Of a stretch of 64,000 nt of DNA, positions 29,371 to 41,755 are shown piece after piece. The notes below the pieces were generated by a model that was not told the origin of the DNA, searched no databases, and worked only from the letters and a program-made list of their open reading frames with translations. The translations under genes were made by a program, and so were the position numbers. The stretch is from contig NC_007510.1 in the NCBI RefSeq assembly GCF_000012945.1, positions 1,054,001-1,118,000 of the forward strand, written 5' to 3'. Numbering within the stretch: position 1 is the first letter of the stretch; each line of letters starts with the position of its first letter. The stretch comes from Burkholderia lata (GTDB taxonomy: Bacteria; Pseudomonadota; Gammaproteobacteria; Burkholderiales; Burkholderiaceae).

Positions 29371-29593
29371 ATCGCGCATTGCCCCGGTGTGCGTGAATGC
29401 CGGGTGCGACGACGCGTCGCGCCCGACACTGCAGCGCCCGGGCTGGCCGCTGCCTGGCGCGATCGATGATTGCGCGGGCGTGGCAGGACATCCGTCACCT
29501 CCTGTCGCTGGAAGTCCGGCGGCATTCCGCCCGGCCCACCCGTGGCTGGGCGCTTTTTCGGACGGGGAGGGGCGCATGCGTTTCGCCGGCAAC

Positions 29594-29626
29594 AAAAAAC
29601 CCCGCAGACTTGCGTCATGCGGGGTT
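29594..29626 (-). terminator. Terminator of the tmRNA gene
   Basis: Read on the minus strand: AACCCCGCA stem, loop, TGCGGGGTT then T6. It lies about 20 bases past the tmRNA CCA end. Confidence 0.85.
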
Positions 29627-29646
29627 CGTGCGGCGAGCGCGGAATT

Positions 29647-30016
29647 TGGTGGAGGCGGCGGGAATCGAACCCGCGTCCAGAAGCGCTCCACGACTAGTTC
29701 TACATGTTTAGTTCAGTCATTTGATTTAACCGCAGCGACGCGGACGAACACGCTGCACTACGGCGATTCGCTAGGTTTTCGACCCTGGCGTCGCGACGCC
29801 GACAGGGCTTAACTGACGTAAATGACCTCTGGCGGTATTGCTACCGGTCTTGCGACACTAGCCCGTCAGTGAACTAGGCAGAGGACGGCGGCCGTTAGGC
29901 TGCCAGTGCGAACGTATCGTCGTTTGCAGTTACGATTTTCCCATTGATTAACGAGGTGACGGGTCCTCGACATGCCCTAGCCGCTTCACAACCCCTGTCG
30001 AAACCAGGTCGCCCCC
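29647..30016 (-). ncRNA. ssrA: Transfer-messenger RNA (tmRNA), one-piece
   Basis: Rescues stalled ribosomes with SmpB and tags the nascent chain. On the minus strand the RNA begins GGGGGCGACCTGGTTTCGACA and ends with the T-loop GGTTCGATTCCCGCCG, acceptor CGCCTCC and a genome-encoded ACCA. The first seven bases pair with CGCCTCC, with one G-U pair, closing the tRNA-like domain. The tag frame 29895-29927 starts at GCA and encodes ANDDTFALAA then TAA. The length of about 370 nt is normal for a one-piece beta-proteobacterial tmRNA. It lies downstream of gph on the same strand. Confidence 0.97.
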
Positions 30017-30033
30017 GCGGATAAGATCGACCA

Positions 30034-30750
30034 TTATAGCCCAACATCGCGCAGCAGTTCGCGCAGTTGCTGCGTCGTGTCGACGAGATGTTGCGCTTGC
30101 CAGTCGGATGGCGCGGCGCCGTCGCCGCAATAGCCATACGCGGCCGCGACCGTTGCCATGCCGGCGGCGCTGCCGGCCTGAATGTCGCGCAGGTCGTCGC
30201 CGACGTAGACGATGCGCGCAGGCGCGAGCGTCAGCTGGTCGGCCGCATGCAGCAGCGGGGCCGGGTGCGGCTTCGGGTGCGGCGTTGTGTCGCCCCCGAC
30301 GACGCAGGCGGCACGCGGCGCGAGGCCGAGCAGGTCGACGAGCGGCGCCGTGAGCCGCATCGCCTTGTTCGTGACGATGCCCCAGCGCACGCCGCGCGCA
30401 TCGAGTTCGTCGAGCACGTCGCCGATGCCGGGGAACAGCGTCGTGTGCACGCACAGATCCGTCGCGTAGTTGGCCAGGAATTCGTCGCGCATCGCTTCAT
30501 AGCCGGGCGTCTGCGGATCGATGCCGAACGCGCCGCCGAGCAGGCCGCGTGCGCCGGCCGAGGCCAGCGGCCGCAACACGTCGAGCGGCGTTTCGGGCAG
30601 GTCGCGCACGCGTTGCATCTTGTTGACGGCAGCCGCGAGATCGGGGGCCGTGTCGGCGAGCGTGCCGTCCAGATCGAACAGCACGGCATCGCAGTGCAGC
30701 AGGCGCGGTTCGTCGAGTGCAGCCCGCGCGGTCGAGAGGGGAGTCGTCAT
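30034..30750 (-). CDS. gph: Phosphoglycolate phosphatase (HAD family)
   Basis: A 238-residue HAD phosphatase that dephosphorylates 2-phosphoglycolate. HAD motif I is FDLDGTLADTAPDL (nucleophile Asp near residue 26), motif II is IVTNK, motif III is HPKPHPAPL, and motif IV is YVGDDLRDIQAG. It is the second gene after ubiG with 13 bp between them, an arrangement common in beta- and gamma-proteobacteria. The tmRNA gene follows after 17 bases. Confidence 0.93.
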   Translation of the reverse strand: MTTPLSTARAALDEPRLLHCDAVLFDLDGTLADTAPDLAAAVNKMQRVRDLPETPLDVLRPLASAGARGLLGGAFGIDPQTPGYEAMRDEFLANYATDLCVHTTLFPGIGDVLDELDARGVRWGIVTNKAMRLTAPLVDLLGLAPRAACVVGGDTTPHPKPHPAPLLHAADQLTLAPARIVYVGDDLRDIQAGSAAGMATVAAAYGYCGDGAAPSDWQAQHLVDTTQQLRELLRDVGL

Positions 30751-30763
30751 GCCGGTTGGAAGG

Positions 30764-31462
30764 TCACGCGCCGCGGCGGCACGCGACGAGGTAGTTGATG
30801 TCGGTGTCGTTCGACAGCGCGAAGCGCTTGCCGATCGGGTGATACGTGATGCCCTTGATCTCCACGATGTGCAGATCGGTTGCCCGCACGAAGCCGGCCA
30901 GTTCCGACGGGCGGATGAAGCGCGCGTAGTCGTGCGTGCCCTTCGGCAGCATTTGCGCGATGTACTCCGCGCCGATCACGGCGAACAGGTAGGCCTTCAG
31001 GTTGCGGTTCAGCGTCGAGAAGAACACCCAGCCACCCGGCTTCACGAGCGTCGCGCACGCGGCGACGATGTCGCCCGGCGACGGCACGTGCTCGAGCATC
31101 TCCATGCACGTGACCACATCGTAGGTGCCCGGTTCGCGCGCGGCGATCGCTTCGGCGGCGATGGCCTCGTAGTCGACCGTGATGCCGCTCTCGAGGCTGT
31201 GCAGGTCGGCGACGCCGAGCGCTTCGGTCGACAGGTCGATCCCCTTCACCTGCGCGCCGAGTCCGGCCATCGATTCGGACAGGATGCCGCCGCCGCAGCC
31301 GATGTCGAGTGCGCGCTTGCCGGCAAGGTGCGCATGCGCATCGATCCAGCCGAGCCGGACCGGGTTCAGGTCGTGCAGCGGCTTGAATTCGGCGTTCGGA
31401 TCCCACCACCGATGGGCGAGGTCGCTGAATTTCTGGAGTTCGTGCGGATCGGCGTTGGTCAT
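30764..31462 (-). CDS. ubiG: Ubiquinone biosynthesis O-methyltransferase UbiG
   Basis: A 232-residue SAM-dependent methyltransferase that performs both O-methylations in ubiquinone synthesis. N-terminal [24 protein letters not shown] is strongly UbiG-like. SAM motif I is [16 protein letters not shown] (about residues 53-68), and [13 protein letters not shown] is the motif II/III area. It is the first gene of a ubiG-gph pair. The start MTNADPHE gives the usual family length. Confidence 0.95.
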   Translation of the reverse strand: MTNADPHELQKFSDLAHRWWDPNAEFKPLHDLNPVRLGWIDAHAHLAGKRALDIGCGGGILSESMAGLGAQVKGIDLSTEALGVADLHSLESGITVDYEAIAAEAIAAREPGTYDVVTCMEMLEHVPSPGDIVAACATLVKPGGWVFFSTLNRNLKAYLFAVIGAEYIAQMLPKGTHDYARFIRPSELAGFVRATDLHIVEIKGITYHPIGKRFALSNDTDINYLVACRRGA

Positions 31463-31581
31463 GTCGGCAAACGGGCTACGGGAGGAGGGCGGTGCTGCGG
31501 TTCGTCAGCCCCGAGTATATAAGAAGCGGACGAGCGGCGAAGCGGCGAGCGCCTGGACGGGCGTCAAAGGCGGCGTCAAAG

Positions 31582-31608
31582 AAAAAAGCCCCGCCGGAGC
31601 GGGGCTTT
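31582..31608 (-). terminator. Terminator of the OmpA-family gene
   Basis: On the minus strand AAAGCCCCGC, a 4-base loop, GCGGGGCTTTTTTC. It lies about 20 bases after the ompA stop. Confidence 0.88.
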
Positions 31609-31629
31609 GAAGCAGTCGAAAACCGCGGC

Positions 31630-32298
31630 TTAGTTTGCCGGAACGGTCGTCTTCTGGACTTCTTGCGTACCAACCACTTCGACTTCCACGCGGCGATCCG
31701 GTGCGAGGCAGGCGATGAGTTGCTTGCGGTTCTTCTGGTTGCAGCCAGTCGTAACCGGGTTGCGCTTGCCCTTGCCTTCCGTGTAGATCTTGTTGGCCGG
31801 CACACCCTTGCTGACCAGGTACGACTTCACGGCTTGCGCACGGCGCAGCGACAGACGGTCGTTGTACTTGTCCGAACCGATGCGGTCCGTGTAGCCCGTT
31901 GCGACGACCACTTCCGTGTTCATGCCTTCGATCTTCGAAGCCAGTTCGTCCAGCTTTTGCTTGCCCAGCGGCTTGAGCGTTGCCTTGTCGAAGTCGAACA
32001 GTGCGTCAGCTTGATACGTGATCTTCTGGCTCGTGATTGCCGGAGCGACCGGAGCGACCGGCGGCTGCGGTGCCTGGGCGACCAGTGCGCCATCGCACTT
32101 CGCGTTGGCGGTGGCCGGCGTCCAGAACGCATCGCGCCAGCAGAGCTCGTTCGTGCCGTTCATCCACACCCATTCGCCCGTGCCGTTCACCCAGTTGTCA
32201 TTGACGGCTTGACGCGACGCCGGCACCGACTGTGCCGAAGCGGATGCAGCCATAACTGCGGTAGCTGCAATGAACGCGAGCTTTGAAAGTTTATTCAT
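31630..32298 (-). CDS. ompA: OmpA-family outer-membrane/peptidoglycan-associated protein
   Basis: A 222-residue protein with a signal peptide (MNKLSKLAFIAATAVMAASASAQ), a short N-terminal region (VNGTGEWVWMNGTNELCWRD) lacking a full 8-strand barrel, and a C-terminal OmpA-like peptidoglycan-binding domain (ALFDFDKATLKPLGKQKLDEL, TGYTDRIGSDKYNDRLSLRRAQAV). The Cys pair near the C terminus resembles the disulfide loop of other OmpA domains. This short, Trp-rich form is the type found in Burkholderia and Bordetella. GAGGAG lies before the ATG. It is divergent from gyrA across 543 bp. Confidence 0.92.
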   Translation of the reverse strand: MNKLSKLAFIAATAVMAASASAQSVPASRQAVNDNWVNGTGEWVWMNGTNELCWRDAFWTPATANAKCDGALVAQAPQPPVAPVAPAITSQKITYQADALFDFDKATLKPLGKQKLDELASKIEGMNTEVVVATGYTDRIGSDKYNDRLSLRRAQAVKSYLVSKGVPANKIYTEGKGKRNPVTTGCNQKNRKQLIACLAPDRRVEVEVVGTQEVQKTTVPAN

Positions 32299-32841
32299 AT
32301 TTCTCCTCTCGAAATTGAGATTACCGCAGGTTTACTGCGAGCCTGTTGACGGTGACAAGTCATACATTGCTCGAAGTATAACATTGGTGCGGCACAAAAA
32401 ACGCGGCGCCGCCTCTGTGTAGACTTCGAGCAGCGTCTAACTTTCAGTGCGTTGGCATTTTGCCATATCGTTCCCTTCCTACGAAAAAAAATCCTCCCCA
32501 CCCTAAGATCGCTTCGACTTTGTGGCGCATGCGCAACACCGACCTGCCGTAACTTTTAGAAATTGTCAAGAGTGTGGCGGCGAAATTGCGCCGATGAATG
32601 CAGTTGTTTACTCGTGCGCGAGAAACAAGTGACGCTGCAATCGTCCGTGATGCCGAGTCGGGTGCAATTGCGGCGTGCAATTCCCGGCCGATTCGCCGCC
32701 GCCGCGATTTTCGCTATTTATATATAGAGGGGGAGGCGAATTGGCGGCTGATGGGCGCATGTTAGAATCTCGCGTTGCGTTGCGCATGCAGCGCCCACGC
32801 GAAAGGCGTTCGCCGTCTTCGCTCCGAAACGATACGGATAC
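32299..32841. other. Divergent ompA-gyrA promoter region
   Basis: These 543 bases are unusually AT-rich for this genome and have no credible gene. The ompA side has the GAGGAG ribosome site and a TTATACTT element (minus strand, near 32376-32383). The gyrA side has a sigma-70-like promoter at 32741-32768 and a TATATATA tract at 32718-32725. An A8 run occurs near 32482. Low GC and A-tracts suggest bent DNA, possibly supercoiling-sensitive as expected for gyrase genes. Confidence 0.55.
32741..32768 (+). promoter_or_regulatory. Probable sigma-70 promoter of gyrA
   Basis: TTGGCG (32741-32746), 16-base spacer, TAGAAT (32763-32768), placing the start about 65 bases before the gyrA ATG. Confidence 0.5.
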
Positions 32842-35445
<2,604 letters not shown>

Positions 35446-35528
35446 AGAACGGATGAGACTCTAGCCGCCGCAGGCGCGAAGCGCCGCGGCCGGCGAGCAA
35501 CCATTCATATTTCCAAAAGGGAGTGATG

Positions 35529-36128
35529 ATGCAAAAGCAATTCAAGCAACTGGTTCTGCTGGCTGCACTGGTGCCGACGTTCGCGATGGCGCAAGCGCTG
35601 TCGAATTCCGCACCGGCAGCTCCGGCGGCAGCTGCGCCGATCGACGCCGACAAGAAGGCAGCGATCAAGGATCTGCTCGACGCGATCGACGCGCCGAAGC
35701 TCGTGTCGGCAATCGGCAACAGCGCCGAAATGCAGGCCAAGCAACTCGTCCCGGCGATCCTGTCGGACGCGCTGTCGGAAAACAAGACGCTGAACGACAA
35801 GCAGAAGCAGGCTGCCGTTCCGACGCTGCAGAAGAACGCGGTGCCGAAGCTGGTTGACGGCGCAGGCAAGGTGTTCGGTACGCAACAGTTCCAGAACGAC
35901 GCGATGTCGGCTCAGTACGACGCCTACGCGAAGTACTACAGCACGTCGGAGATCAAGGATCTGACGACGTTCTACAAGAGCCCGACGGGCCGCAAGTTCA
36001 TCCAGGTTCAGGATCAGGTCGGTCGCGACGTGGTCAACGGCCTGATGCAGAAGTACATGCCGCAAGCTATCCAGGCAACGCGCACGCAGGCTGACAAGGA
36101 AGTCGCAGCAGTCAAGCCGGGCAAGTAA
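35529..36128 (+). CDS. DUF2059 domain-containing exported protein
   Basis: A 199-residue periplasmic protein with signal peptide MQKQFKQLVLLAALVPTFAMAQ, a short Ala/Pro linker, then the DUF2059 helical domain. Characteristic phrases are AAYDAYAKYYSTSEIKDLTTFYKSPTGRKF-like segments (about residues 125-155) followed by a C-terminal helix. Function unknown; the family is common downstream of gyrA in Burkholderia. AAGGGAG lies 5 bases before this ATG; two other in-frame start codons lie 3 and 6 bases upstream. Confidence 0.88.
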   Translation: MQKQFKQLVLLAALVPTFAMAQALSNSAPAAPAAAAPIDADKKAAIKDLLDAIDAPKLVSAIGNSAEMQAKQLVPAILSDALSENKTLNDKQKQAAVPTLQKNAVPKLVDGAGKVFGTQQFQNDAMSAQYDAYAKYYSTSEIKDLTTFYKSPTGRKFIQVQDQVGRDVVNGLMQKYMPQAIQATRTQADKEVAAVKPGK

Positions 36129-36164
36129 AGCCGTCCGGGCACGCCCCCGGCCGTTCGGCCGGGT

Positions 36165-36194
36165 TTGGCGGGAGCCTGACGACAGTGCGATAAT
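36165..36194 (+). promoter_or_regulatory. Possible serC promoter overlapping a terminator arm
   Basis: TTGGCG (36165-36170), 18-base spacer, GATAAT (36189-36194) with an upstream TG. The -10 box overlaps the first arm of the terminator hairpin at 36192-36233. Confidence 0.4.
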
Positions 36195-36233
36195 GGCCGT
36201 TTGCGCGCGAGCGCAAGCGGCCATTTCTTTTTT
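36192..36233 (+). terminator. Strong terminator after the DUF2059 gene
   Basis: Stem AATGGCCG-T-TTGCGC, loop GCGA, GCGCAA-G-CGGCCATT, then TCTTTTTTT. A smaller GC palindrome (CCCGGCCG/CGGCCGGG) lies just upstream near 36146-36163. Confidence 0.85.
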
Positions 36234-36283
36234 GGCGCGTTCTGCCGGCGGCGAGCCGGTCGCGTCCCTCCGAGGTTTTCACG

Positions 36284-37366
36284 ATGCGCGTCTTTAATTT
36301 CTCCGCCGGCCCTGCGGCGATGCCCGAGGAAGTGCTGCGGCAAGCTGCCGACGAAATGCTCGACTGGCACGGCAGCGGCATGAGCGTGATGGAGATGAGC
36401 CATCGCGGCAAGGAATTCATGTCGATCCACGAGGCCGCGCTGACCGACCTGCGCGACCTGCTCGGTGTGCCGGCCAGCCACCGGATCCTGTTCCTGCAGG
36501 GCGGCGGTATCGCGGAAAACGCAATCGTGCCGATGAACCTGCTCGGGTCGCGCAAGACGGCCGACTTCGTCGTCACGGGCTCGTGGTCGCAGAAATCGTT
36601 CACCGAAGCGAAGAAATACGGCACGCCGCATCTCGCCGCGACCGGCAAGACGGAAGACGGCTATACGCGTGCGCCCGTGCGCGCCGAATGGCAGCTGTCG
36701 GACGATCCGGCCTACGTGCATCTGTGTACCAACGAGACGATCGACGGTGTCGAGACGTTCGAGATTCCCGATCTCGGCGATGTGCCGCTGGTCGCGGATG
36801 TGTCGTCGCACATCCTGTCGCGCCCGATGGACGTCGCGAAATACGGCGTGCTGTTCGGCGGCGCGCAGAAGAACATCGGGATGGCCGGCGTGACGCTCGT
36901 GATCGTGCGCGAGGACCTGCTCGACCGTGCGCTGTCGATCTGCCCGTCCGCGTTCGAATGGAAGACCATCGCCGCGAACAACTCGCTGTACAACACGCCG
37001 CCCACCTACGCGATCTACATCGCGGGCCTGGTGTTCCAGTGGCTGAAGCGGCAGGGTGGCCTCGAAGCGATCGAGGCCCGCAATATCGAAAAAGCGAAGC
37101 TGCTCTACGACACGATCGATTCGAGCAGTTTCTATCTGAACAAGGTCGAGCCGGCAGCACGTTCGCGGATGAACGTGCCGTTTTTCCTGGCCGACGAAAC
37201 GCGCAATGAAGACTTCCTTGCCGGCGCAAAGGCGCGCGGGCTGCTGCAGCTGAAGGGCCACAAGTCCGTCGGCGGCATGCGGGCGTCGATCTACAACGCG
37301 GTGCCGCTCGAGGGCGTGAAAGCGCTCGTCGAGTACATGAAGGACTTCGAGCAGCGCGGCGCCTGA
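36284..37366 (+). CDS. serC: Phosphoserine aminotransferase
   Basis: A 360-residue PLP enzyme (class V) making 3-phosphoserine for serine synthesis and 4-phosphohydroxythreonine for vitamin B6. N-terminal [15 protein letters not shown] is diagnostic. The PLP Lys lies in [18 protein letters not shown] (about residues 191-208, Lys near 197). The C terminus has [21 protein letters not shown] precedes the ATG. It begins the block serC-pheA-tyrA-aroA-cmk. Confidence 0.97.
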   Translation: MRVFNFSAGPAAMPEEVLRQAADEMLDWHGSGMSVMEMSHRGKEFMSIHEAALTDLRDLLGVPASHRILFLQGGGIAENAIVPMNLLGSRKTADFVVTGSWSQKSFTEAKKYGTPHLAATGKTEDGYTRAPVRAEWQLSDDPAYVHLCTNETIDGVETFEIPDLGDVPLVADVSSHILSRPMDVAKYGVLFGGAQKNIGMAGVTLVIVREDLLDRALSICPSAFEWKTIAANNSLYNTPPTYAIYIAGLVFQWLKRQGGLEAIEARNIEKAKLLYDTIDSSSFYLNKVEPAARSRMNVPFFLADETRNEDFLAGAKARGLLQLKGHKSVGGMRASIYNAVPLEGVKALVEYMKDFEQRGA

Positions 37367-37399
37367 CGGCGGCGCTGTTCAAACAGCACGGCAAAACGC

Positions 37400-38482
37400 A
37401 TGGACGACGAACTGAATTCCCGCCTGAAACCGCTGCGCGATCGCATCGACGCGATCGACGCGCAGCTGATCGCGCTCCTGAACCAGCGCGCCGCGGTGGC
37501 GCTGGAGGTGGGAGAGGTCAAGAAGCATTTCAACGCACCGGTGTTCCGGCCGGAGCGCGAGCTGCAGGTGATCGCCCGGCTGCAGGACATGAGCGCGGGG
37601 CCGCTCGCGAGCGAGCACATCAGCGCCATCTGGCGCGAGATCATGGCCGCGAGCCGCGCGCTCGAACAGACGATCCACGTCGCGTTCCTCGGGCCGGTCG
37701 GCACGTATAGCGAGCAGGCGATGCTCGAGTACTTTGGCCAGTCGATCGAAGGGCTGCCATGCCCGTCGATCGACGAGGTGTTCCGCTCGGTCGAGGCCGG
37801 CGCGTCCGCGTTCGGCATAGCGCCGGTCGAGAATTCGACCGAAGGCGCCGTGTCGCGCACGCTCGACCTGTTGCTGCAGACGCAACTGCTGATCAGCGGA
37901 GAGCTCGCGCTGCCGATCCATCACAACCTGCTGACGCAAAGCGGCACGCTCGACGGCGTGAAACGCGTTTGCGCGCATGCGCAGGCGCTTGCGCAATGCC
38001 AGCAGTGGCTCGCGGCGAACGCACCGCAGCTTGAGCGGCAGGCGGTGGCGAGCAACGCGGAGGCTGCGCGTCTCGCGGCGGCCGATCCGACGGTCGCGGC
38101 GATCGCGGGCGATCGCGCGGCTGCGCACTACGGCCTGCAGATCGCGTTCTCGCTGATCCAGGACGATCCGCACAACCGCACGCGCTTCGTGATCGTCGGC
38201 AAGCAGCCGGCGGGGCAAAGCGGTCACGACCAGACGTCGCTGATCGTGTCGGTGAAGAATGAGCCGGGCGCCGTGTTCAAGCTGCTCGAGCCGCTTGCGC
38301 GGCACGGCGTGTCGATGACGCGCTTCGAGTCGCGCCCGGCGCGCGTCGGCACGTGGGAGTACTACTTCTACATCGACATCGAAGGGCACCGGGACGATGC
38401 GTCGGTTGCAGCCGCGCTCGCGGAACTCGGCCAGAAGGCCGCGTTCCTGAAGATACTCGGTTCGTATCCGCGCGCACGCTGA
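37400..38482 (+). CDS. pheA: Bifunctional chorismate mutase/prephenate dehydratase (P-protein)
   Basis: A 360-residue enzyme catalysing chorismate to prephenate to phenylpyruvate. Residues about 1-95 form the AroQ chorismate mutase (RDRIDAIDAQLIALLNQRAAVALEVGE-type helix). Residues about 95-275 are prephenate dehydratase (FLGPVGTYSEQA, PVENSTEGAV, HNRTRFVIVG). The C-terminal ACT domain (SLIVSVKNEPGAVFKLLEPLARHGV, ESRPAR) gives phenylalanine feedback. It starts 33 bp after serC. Confidence 0.96.
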   Translation: MDDELNSRLKPLRDRIDAIDAQLIALLNQRAAVALEVGEVKKHFNAPVFRPERELQVIARLQDMSAGPLASEHISAIWREIMAASRALEQTIHVAFLGPVGTYSEQAMLEYFGQSIEGLPCPSIDEVFRSVEAGASAFGIAPVENSTEGAVSRTLDLLLQTQLLISGELALPIHHNLLTQSGTLDGVKRVCAHAQALAQCQQWLAANAPQLERQAVASNAEAARLAAADPTVAAIAGDRAAAHYGLQIAFSLIQDDPHNRTRFVIVGKQPAGQSGHDQTSLIVSVKNEPGAVFKLLEPLARHGVSMTRFESRPARVGTWEYYFYIDIEGHRDDASVAAALAELGQKAAFLKILGSYPRAR

Positions 38483-38668
38483 TGCGCGGCGGCCCGTCGC
38501 CTGTTCGCGCAGGTGTTGGGGCCAGGCGGGCAGGGCAGGCCGGTCGGCGCTGCCGAAGGCGGGTTCGGGCGGCATGCAGCACAGCTTGTGCTGCATGCGG
38601 GCCCGTTGCCCGGAATCTGGAATTCCGCGTGCGGGGCGTCGTCCCGCGCGCGTAACTTGGCTCTTGTC
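38483..38668 (+). other. pheA-tyrA spacer with a perfect 12-bp hairpin
   Basis: These 186 bases contain the perfect inverted repeat GCATGCAGCACA / TGTGCTGCATGC with loop GCT at 38572-38598, without a T run. In Ralstonia and, as I recall, several Burkholderia genomes a hisC aminotransferase gene lies between pheA and tyrA; here there is none. Confidence 0.55.
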
Positions 38669-39595
38669 GTGTCAGGCTTTGCATTCAACAAACTGGTCAT
38701 CTTCGGCGTCGGCCTGATCGGCGGATCGCTGGCTCGCGCGCTGCGCGAGCGCGCGCCGGGCGGCGCGGGCGAGGTCGTCGGCGTGGGCCGTTCGCGTGCG
38801 TCGGTCGAGCGCGCGCTCGCGCTCGGCGTGATCGACCGCGCGGCGGCGCTCGACGACGATGCGCAATTGCGCGACGCGCTGGCAGGCGCCGATCTCGTGC
38901 TGCTGGCGGCGCCCGTCGCGCAGACGGGCCCGTTGCTCGCGCGCATCGCACCGTGGCTTGAAGCGGCGACGATCGTCACCGATGCGGGCAGCACCAAGTC
39001 CGATGTCGTCGCGGCCGCGCGCGAAGCGCTCGGTGCGCGGATCGCGCAGTTCGTGCCGGGGCATCCGATCGCCGGTCGCGAGTCGAGCGGCGTCGAGGCC
39101 GCGTTGCCGGATCTGTACGTCGGCCGCAACGTCGTGCTGTGTCCGCTTCCGGAAAACGCACCCGAATCGGTCGCGCGGATCGACGCGATGTGGCGCGCGA
39201 CCGGCGCCGACGTGCGCACGATGAGCACGGAGCAGCACGATCGGGTGTTTGCGTCGATCAGCCATCTGCCGCACGTGCTGTCGTTCGCGCTCGTCGAGCA
39301 GATTCTCGGCGAGGCTGACGCGGAACTGAAATTCTCGTACGCGGCGGGCGGTTTCCGCGATTTCACGCGCATCGCGGCGTCGAGCCCGGAGATGTGGCGC
39401 GACGTGTGCGTCGCGAACCGCGCGGCGCTGCTCGATGAACTCGACGGCTATACGCGCGTGCTCACGCGGCTTCGCGCAGCGATCGACGCCGGCGATGGCG
39501 CGGCGCTCGAAGCGGTGTTCACGCGCTCGCGCGCTGCGCGCAAGGCATGGCAGGAGCGCGGTGGTACGCCCGCTGCCGAACCGGTCAAGAAATAA
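38669..39595 (+). CDS. tyrA: Prephenate dehydrogenase
   Basis: A 308-residue NAD(P)-dependent dehydrogenase converting prephenate to 4-hydroxyphenylpyruvate for tyrosine. The Rossmann motif is [18 protein letters not shown] (about residues 8-25). The catalytic His region is [12 protein letters not shown] and the substrate helix [11 protein letters not shown]. The start is taken as GTG (VSGFAFNK); the frame is open further upstream into the spacer but those residues are low-complexity. The aroA start follows 13 bp after the stop. Confidence 0.93.
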   Translation: MSGFAFNKLVIFGVGLIGGSLARALRERAPGGAGEVVGVGRSRASVERALALGVIDRAAALDDDAQLRDALAGADLVLLAAPVAQTGPLLARIAPWLEAATIVTDAGSTKSDVVAAAREALGARIAQFVPGHPIAGRESSGVEAALPDLYVGRNVVLCPLPENAPESVARIDAMWRATGADVRTMSTEQHDRVFASISHLPHVLSFALVEQILGEADAELKFSYAAGGFRDFTRIAASSPEMWRDVCVANRAALLDELDGYTRVLTRLRAAIDAGDGAALEAVFTRSRAARKAWQERGGTPAAEPVKK

Positions 39596-39608
39596 CAGGA
39601 CGATTCCC

Positions 39609-40913
39609 ATGGACTATCTCGATCTCGGCCCGTACTCCAGCGCATCGGGCACCGTGCGCCTGCCCGGCTCGAAGAGCATTTCGAACCGCGTGCTGCTGCT
39701 CGCGGCGCTTGCCGAAGGCGAAACGACGATCACCAACCTGCTCGACTCCGACGACACGCGCGTGATGCTCGACGCACTCGGCACGCTCGGCGTGAAGCTC
39801 GCGCGCGACGGCGACACCTGTGTCGTCACGGGCACGCGCGGCGCATTCACCGCGAAGACGGCCGACCTGTTCCTCGGCAATGCGGGCACGGCCGTGCGGC
39901 CGCTGACCGCCGCGCTCGCGGTGAACGGCGGCGACTATCGCGTGCACGGCGTGCCGCGCATGCACGAGCGGCCGATCGGCGACCTCGTCGACGGCCTGCG
40001 GCAGATCGGCGCGCAGATCGACTACGAGCTGAACGAAGGCTACCCGCCGCTGCGGATCAAACCCGCGAACATTTCCGTCGACGCGCCGATTCGCGTGCGC
40101 GGCGACGTGTCGAGCCAGTTCCTCACGGCACTGCTGATGACGCTGCCGCTCGTGAAGGCGAAGGACGGCAAGATCGTCGTCGAGGTCGATGGCGAGCTGA
40201 TCTCGAAGCCGTACATCGACATCACGATCCGGCTGATGGAACGCTTCGGCGTGACCGTCGAGCGGGATGGCTGGCAGCGCTTCGTTGTGCCGGCCGGCGT
40301 CCGATATCGCTCGCCGGGGCGAATCATGGTCGAGGGCGATGCGTCGTCCGCATCGTACTTCCTCGCGGCCGGCGCGCTTGGCGGCGGGCCGCTGCGTGTC
40401 GAAGGCGTGGGGCGTGCGAGCATTCAGGGCGATGTCGGCTTCGCGAACGCGCTGATGCAGATGGGCGCGAACGTGACCATGGGCGACGACTGGATCGACG
40501 TGCGCGGTATCGGCCACGACCACGGCAAGCTCGAGCCGATCGACATGGACTTCAACCTGATCCCCGATGCGGCGATGACCATCGCGGTCGCTGCGCTGTT
40601 CGCGAACGGCACAAGCACGCTGCGCAACATCGCGAGCTGGCGCGTGAAGGAAACCGACCGCATCGCTGCGATGGCGACCGAGTTGCGCAAGGTCGGCGCG
40701 ATCATCGAGGAAGGTCCTGACTACCTTGTCGTCACGCCGCCGGAAAAGCTCACGCCGAACGCGGCGATCGACACGTACGACGATCACCGGATGGCGATGT
40801 GCTTCTCGCTCGTCAGCCTGGGCGGCGTGCCCGTGCGGATCAACGATCCGAAGTGCGTCGGCAAGACGTTCCCCGACTATTTCGACCGCTTCGCCGCGCT
40901 CGCCAAAGCCTGA
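39609..40913 (+). CDS. aroA: 3-phosphoshikimate 1-carboxyvinyltransferase (EPSP synthase)
   Basis: A 434-residue shikimate-pathway enzyme. The N-terminal signature [17 protein letters not shown] and [17 protein letters not shown] are diagnostic (about residues 17-33 and 87-103). The late motif [19 protein letters not shown] and the C-terminal [11 protein letters not shown] complete the active site. It lies between tyrA and cmk with 13-bp gaps on either side, so it is probably translationally close-coupled in one transcript. Confidence 0.97.
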
Positions 40914-40926
40914 CCCCACTGTTCTG

Positions 40927-41613
40927 ATGAAATCGACCCGACCCTTTCACCCGACTCCCGTCATCACGATCGACGGCCCGACTGCTTCCGGCAAGGGCAC
41001 CGTCGCCGCGCTCGTTGCCGCGCATCTTGGCTTCCACCTGCTCGACAGCGGCGCGTTGTACCGGCTTGCCGCGCTCGCGAGCGTGCGCTACGGCATCGAG
41101 GCGGAGGATATCGACGCGCTGGTGAAGCTGATCGACGATCTCCACATCACGTTCCGCGAAGGCTGCGCGCAGCTCGACGGCGTCGATGTGTCGAACGACA
41201 TCCGCGCCGAAGTGGTCGGCAACCGCGCATCGGCGATTGCCGTGCACGGGCCCGTGCGCACCGCGCTCGTCGCGCGCCAGCGCGCGTTCCGCAAGACGCC
41301 GGGCCTCGTTGCAGACGGGCGCGACATGGGCACCGTGATCTTCCCGGACGCCGTGCTGAAGGTGTTTCTGACGGCCAGTGCCGAGGCGCGCGCGACCAGA
41401 CGGCATAAGCAATTGATGCAAAAAGGTTTTTCTGCTAATATAGATGACTTGCTCCGGGATCTTCGTGAACGTGACGCGCGCGACAGCAATCGCGCAGCCG
41501 CGCCGCTGAAGCCCGCGGCAGATGCCAAGCTGCTCGATACGTCGGCGCTTTCGGTCGATGAAGCGGTCGACCAGGTGCTGCAGTGGTACCGGGCGCTCGG
41601 CCAGCCCGCCTGA
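40927..41613 (+). CDS. cmk: Cytidylate kinase
   Basis: A 228-residue NMP kinase phosphorylating CMP and dCMP. The P-loop is [15 protein letters not shown] (about residues 14-28), followed by [13 protein letters not shown]. The CMP-binding insert and [26 protein letters not shown] are typical. The start MKSTRP is 13 bases after aroA. The aroA-cmk-rpsA order is conserved across proteobacteria. A locally AT-rich stretch (about 41410-41450) occurs within the gene. Confidence 0.96.
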
Positions 41614-41755
41614 GAAGGCGGGTCGCGGTAGGTGCTCCACGCCGTAAGCGCGGAGCGTGTTTCGAACCCTTAACCCCGTGTGGTCATCGATCTGGCCCTT
41701 TCAGCCTGCCATTCCGGCCGGCGTGGCACAGCGATCCATGCACAATCAGATTTTT

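Noticed and set aside
29387..30137. Open frames on both strands across 29387-30137
   Set aside because: This segment is the tmRNA gene and its terminator; only the 10-codon tag frame (29895-29927) is translated.
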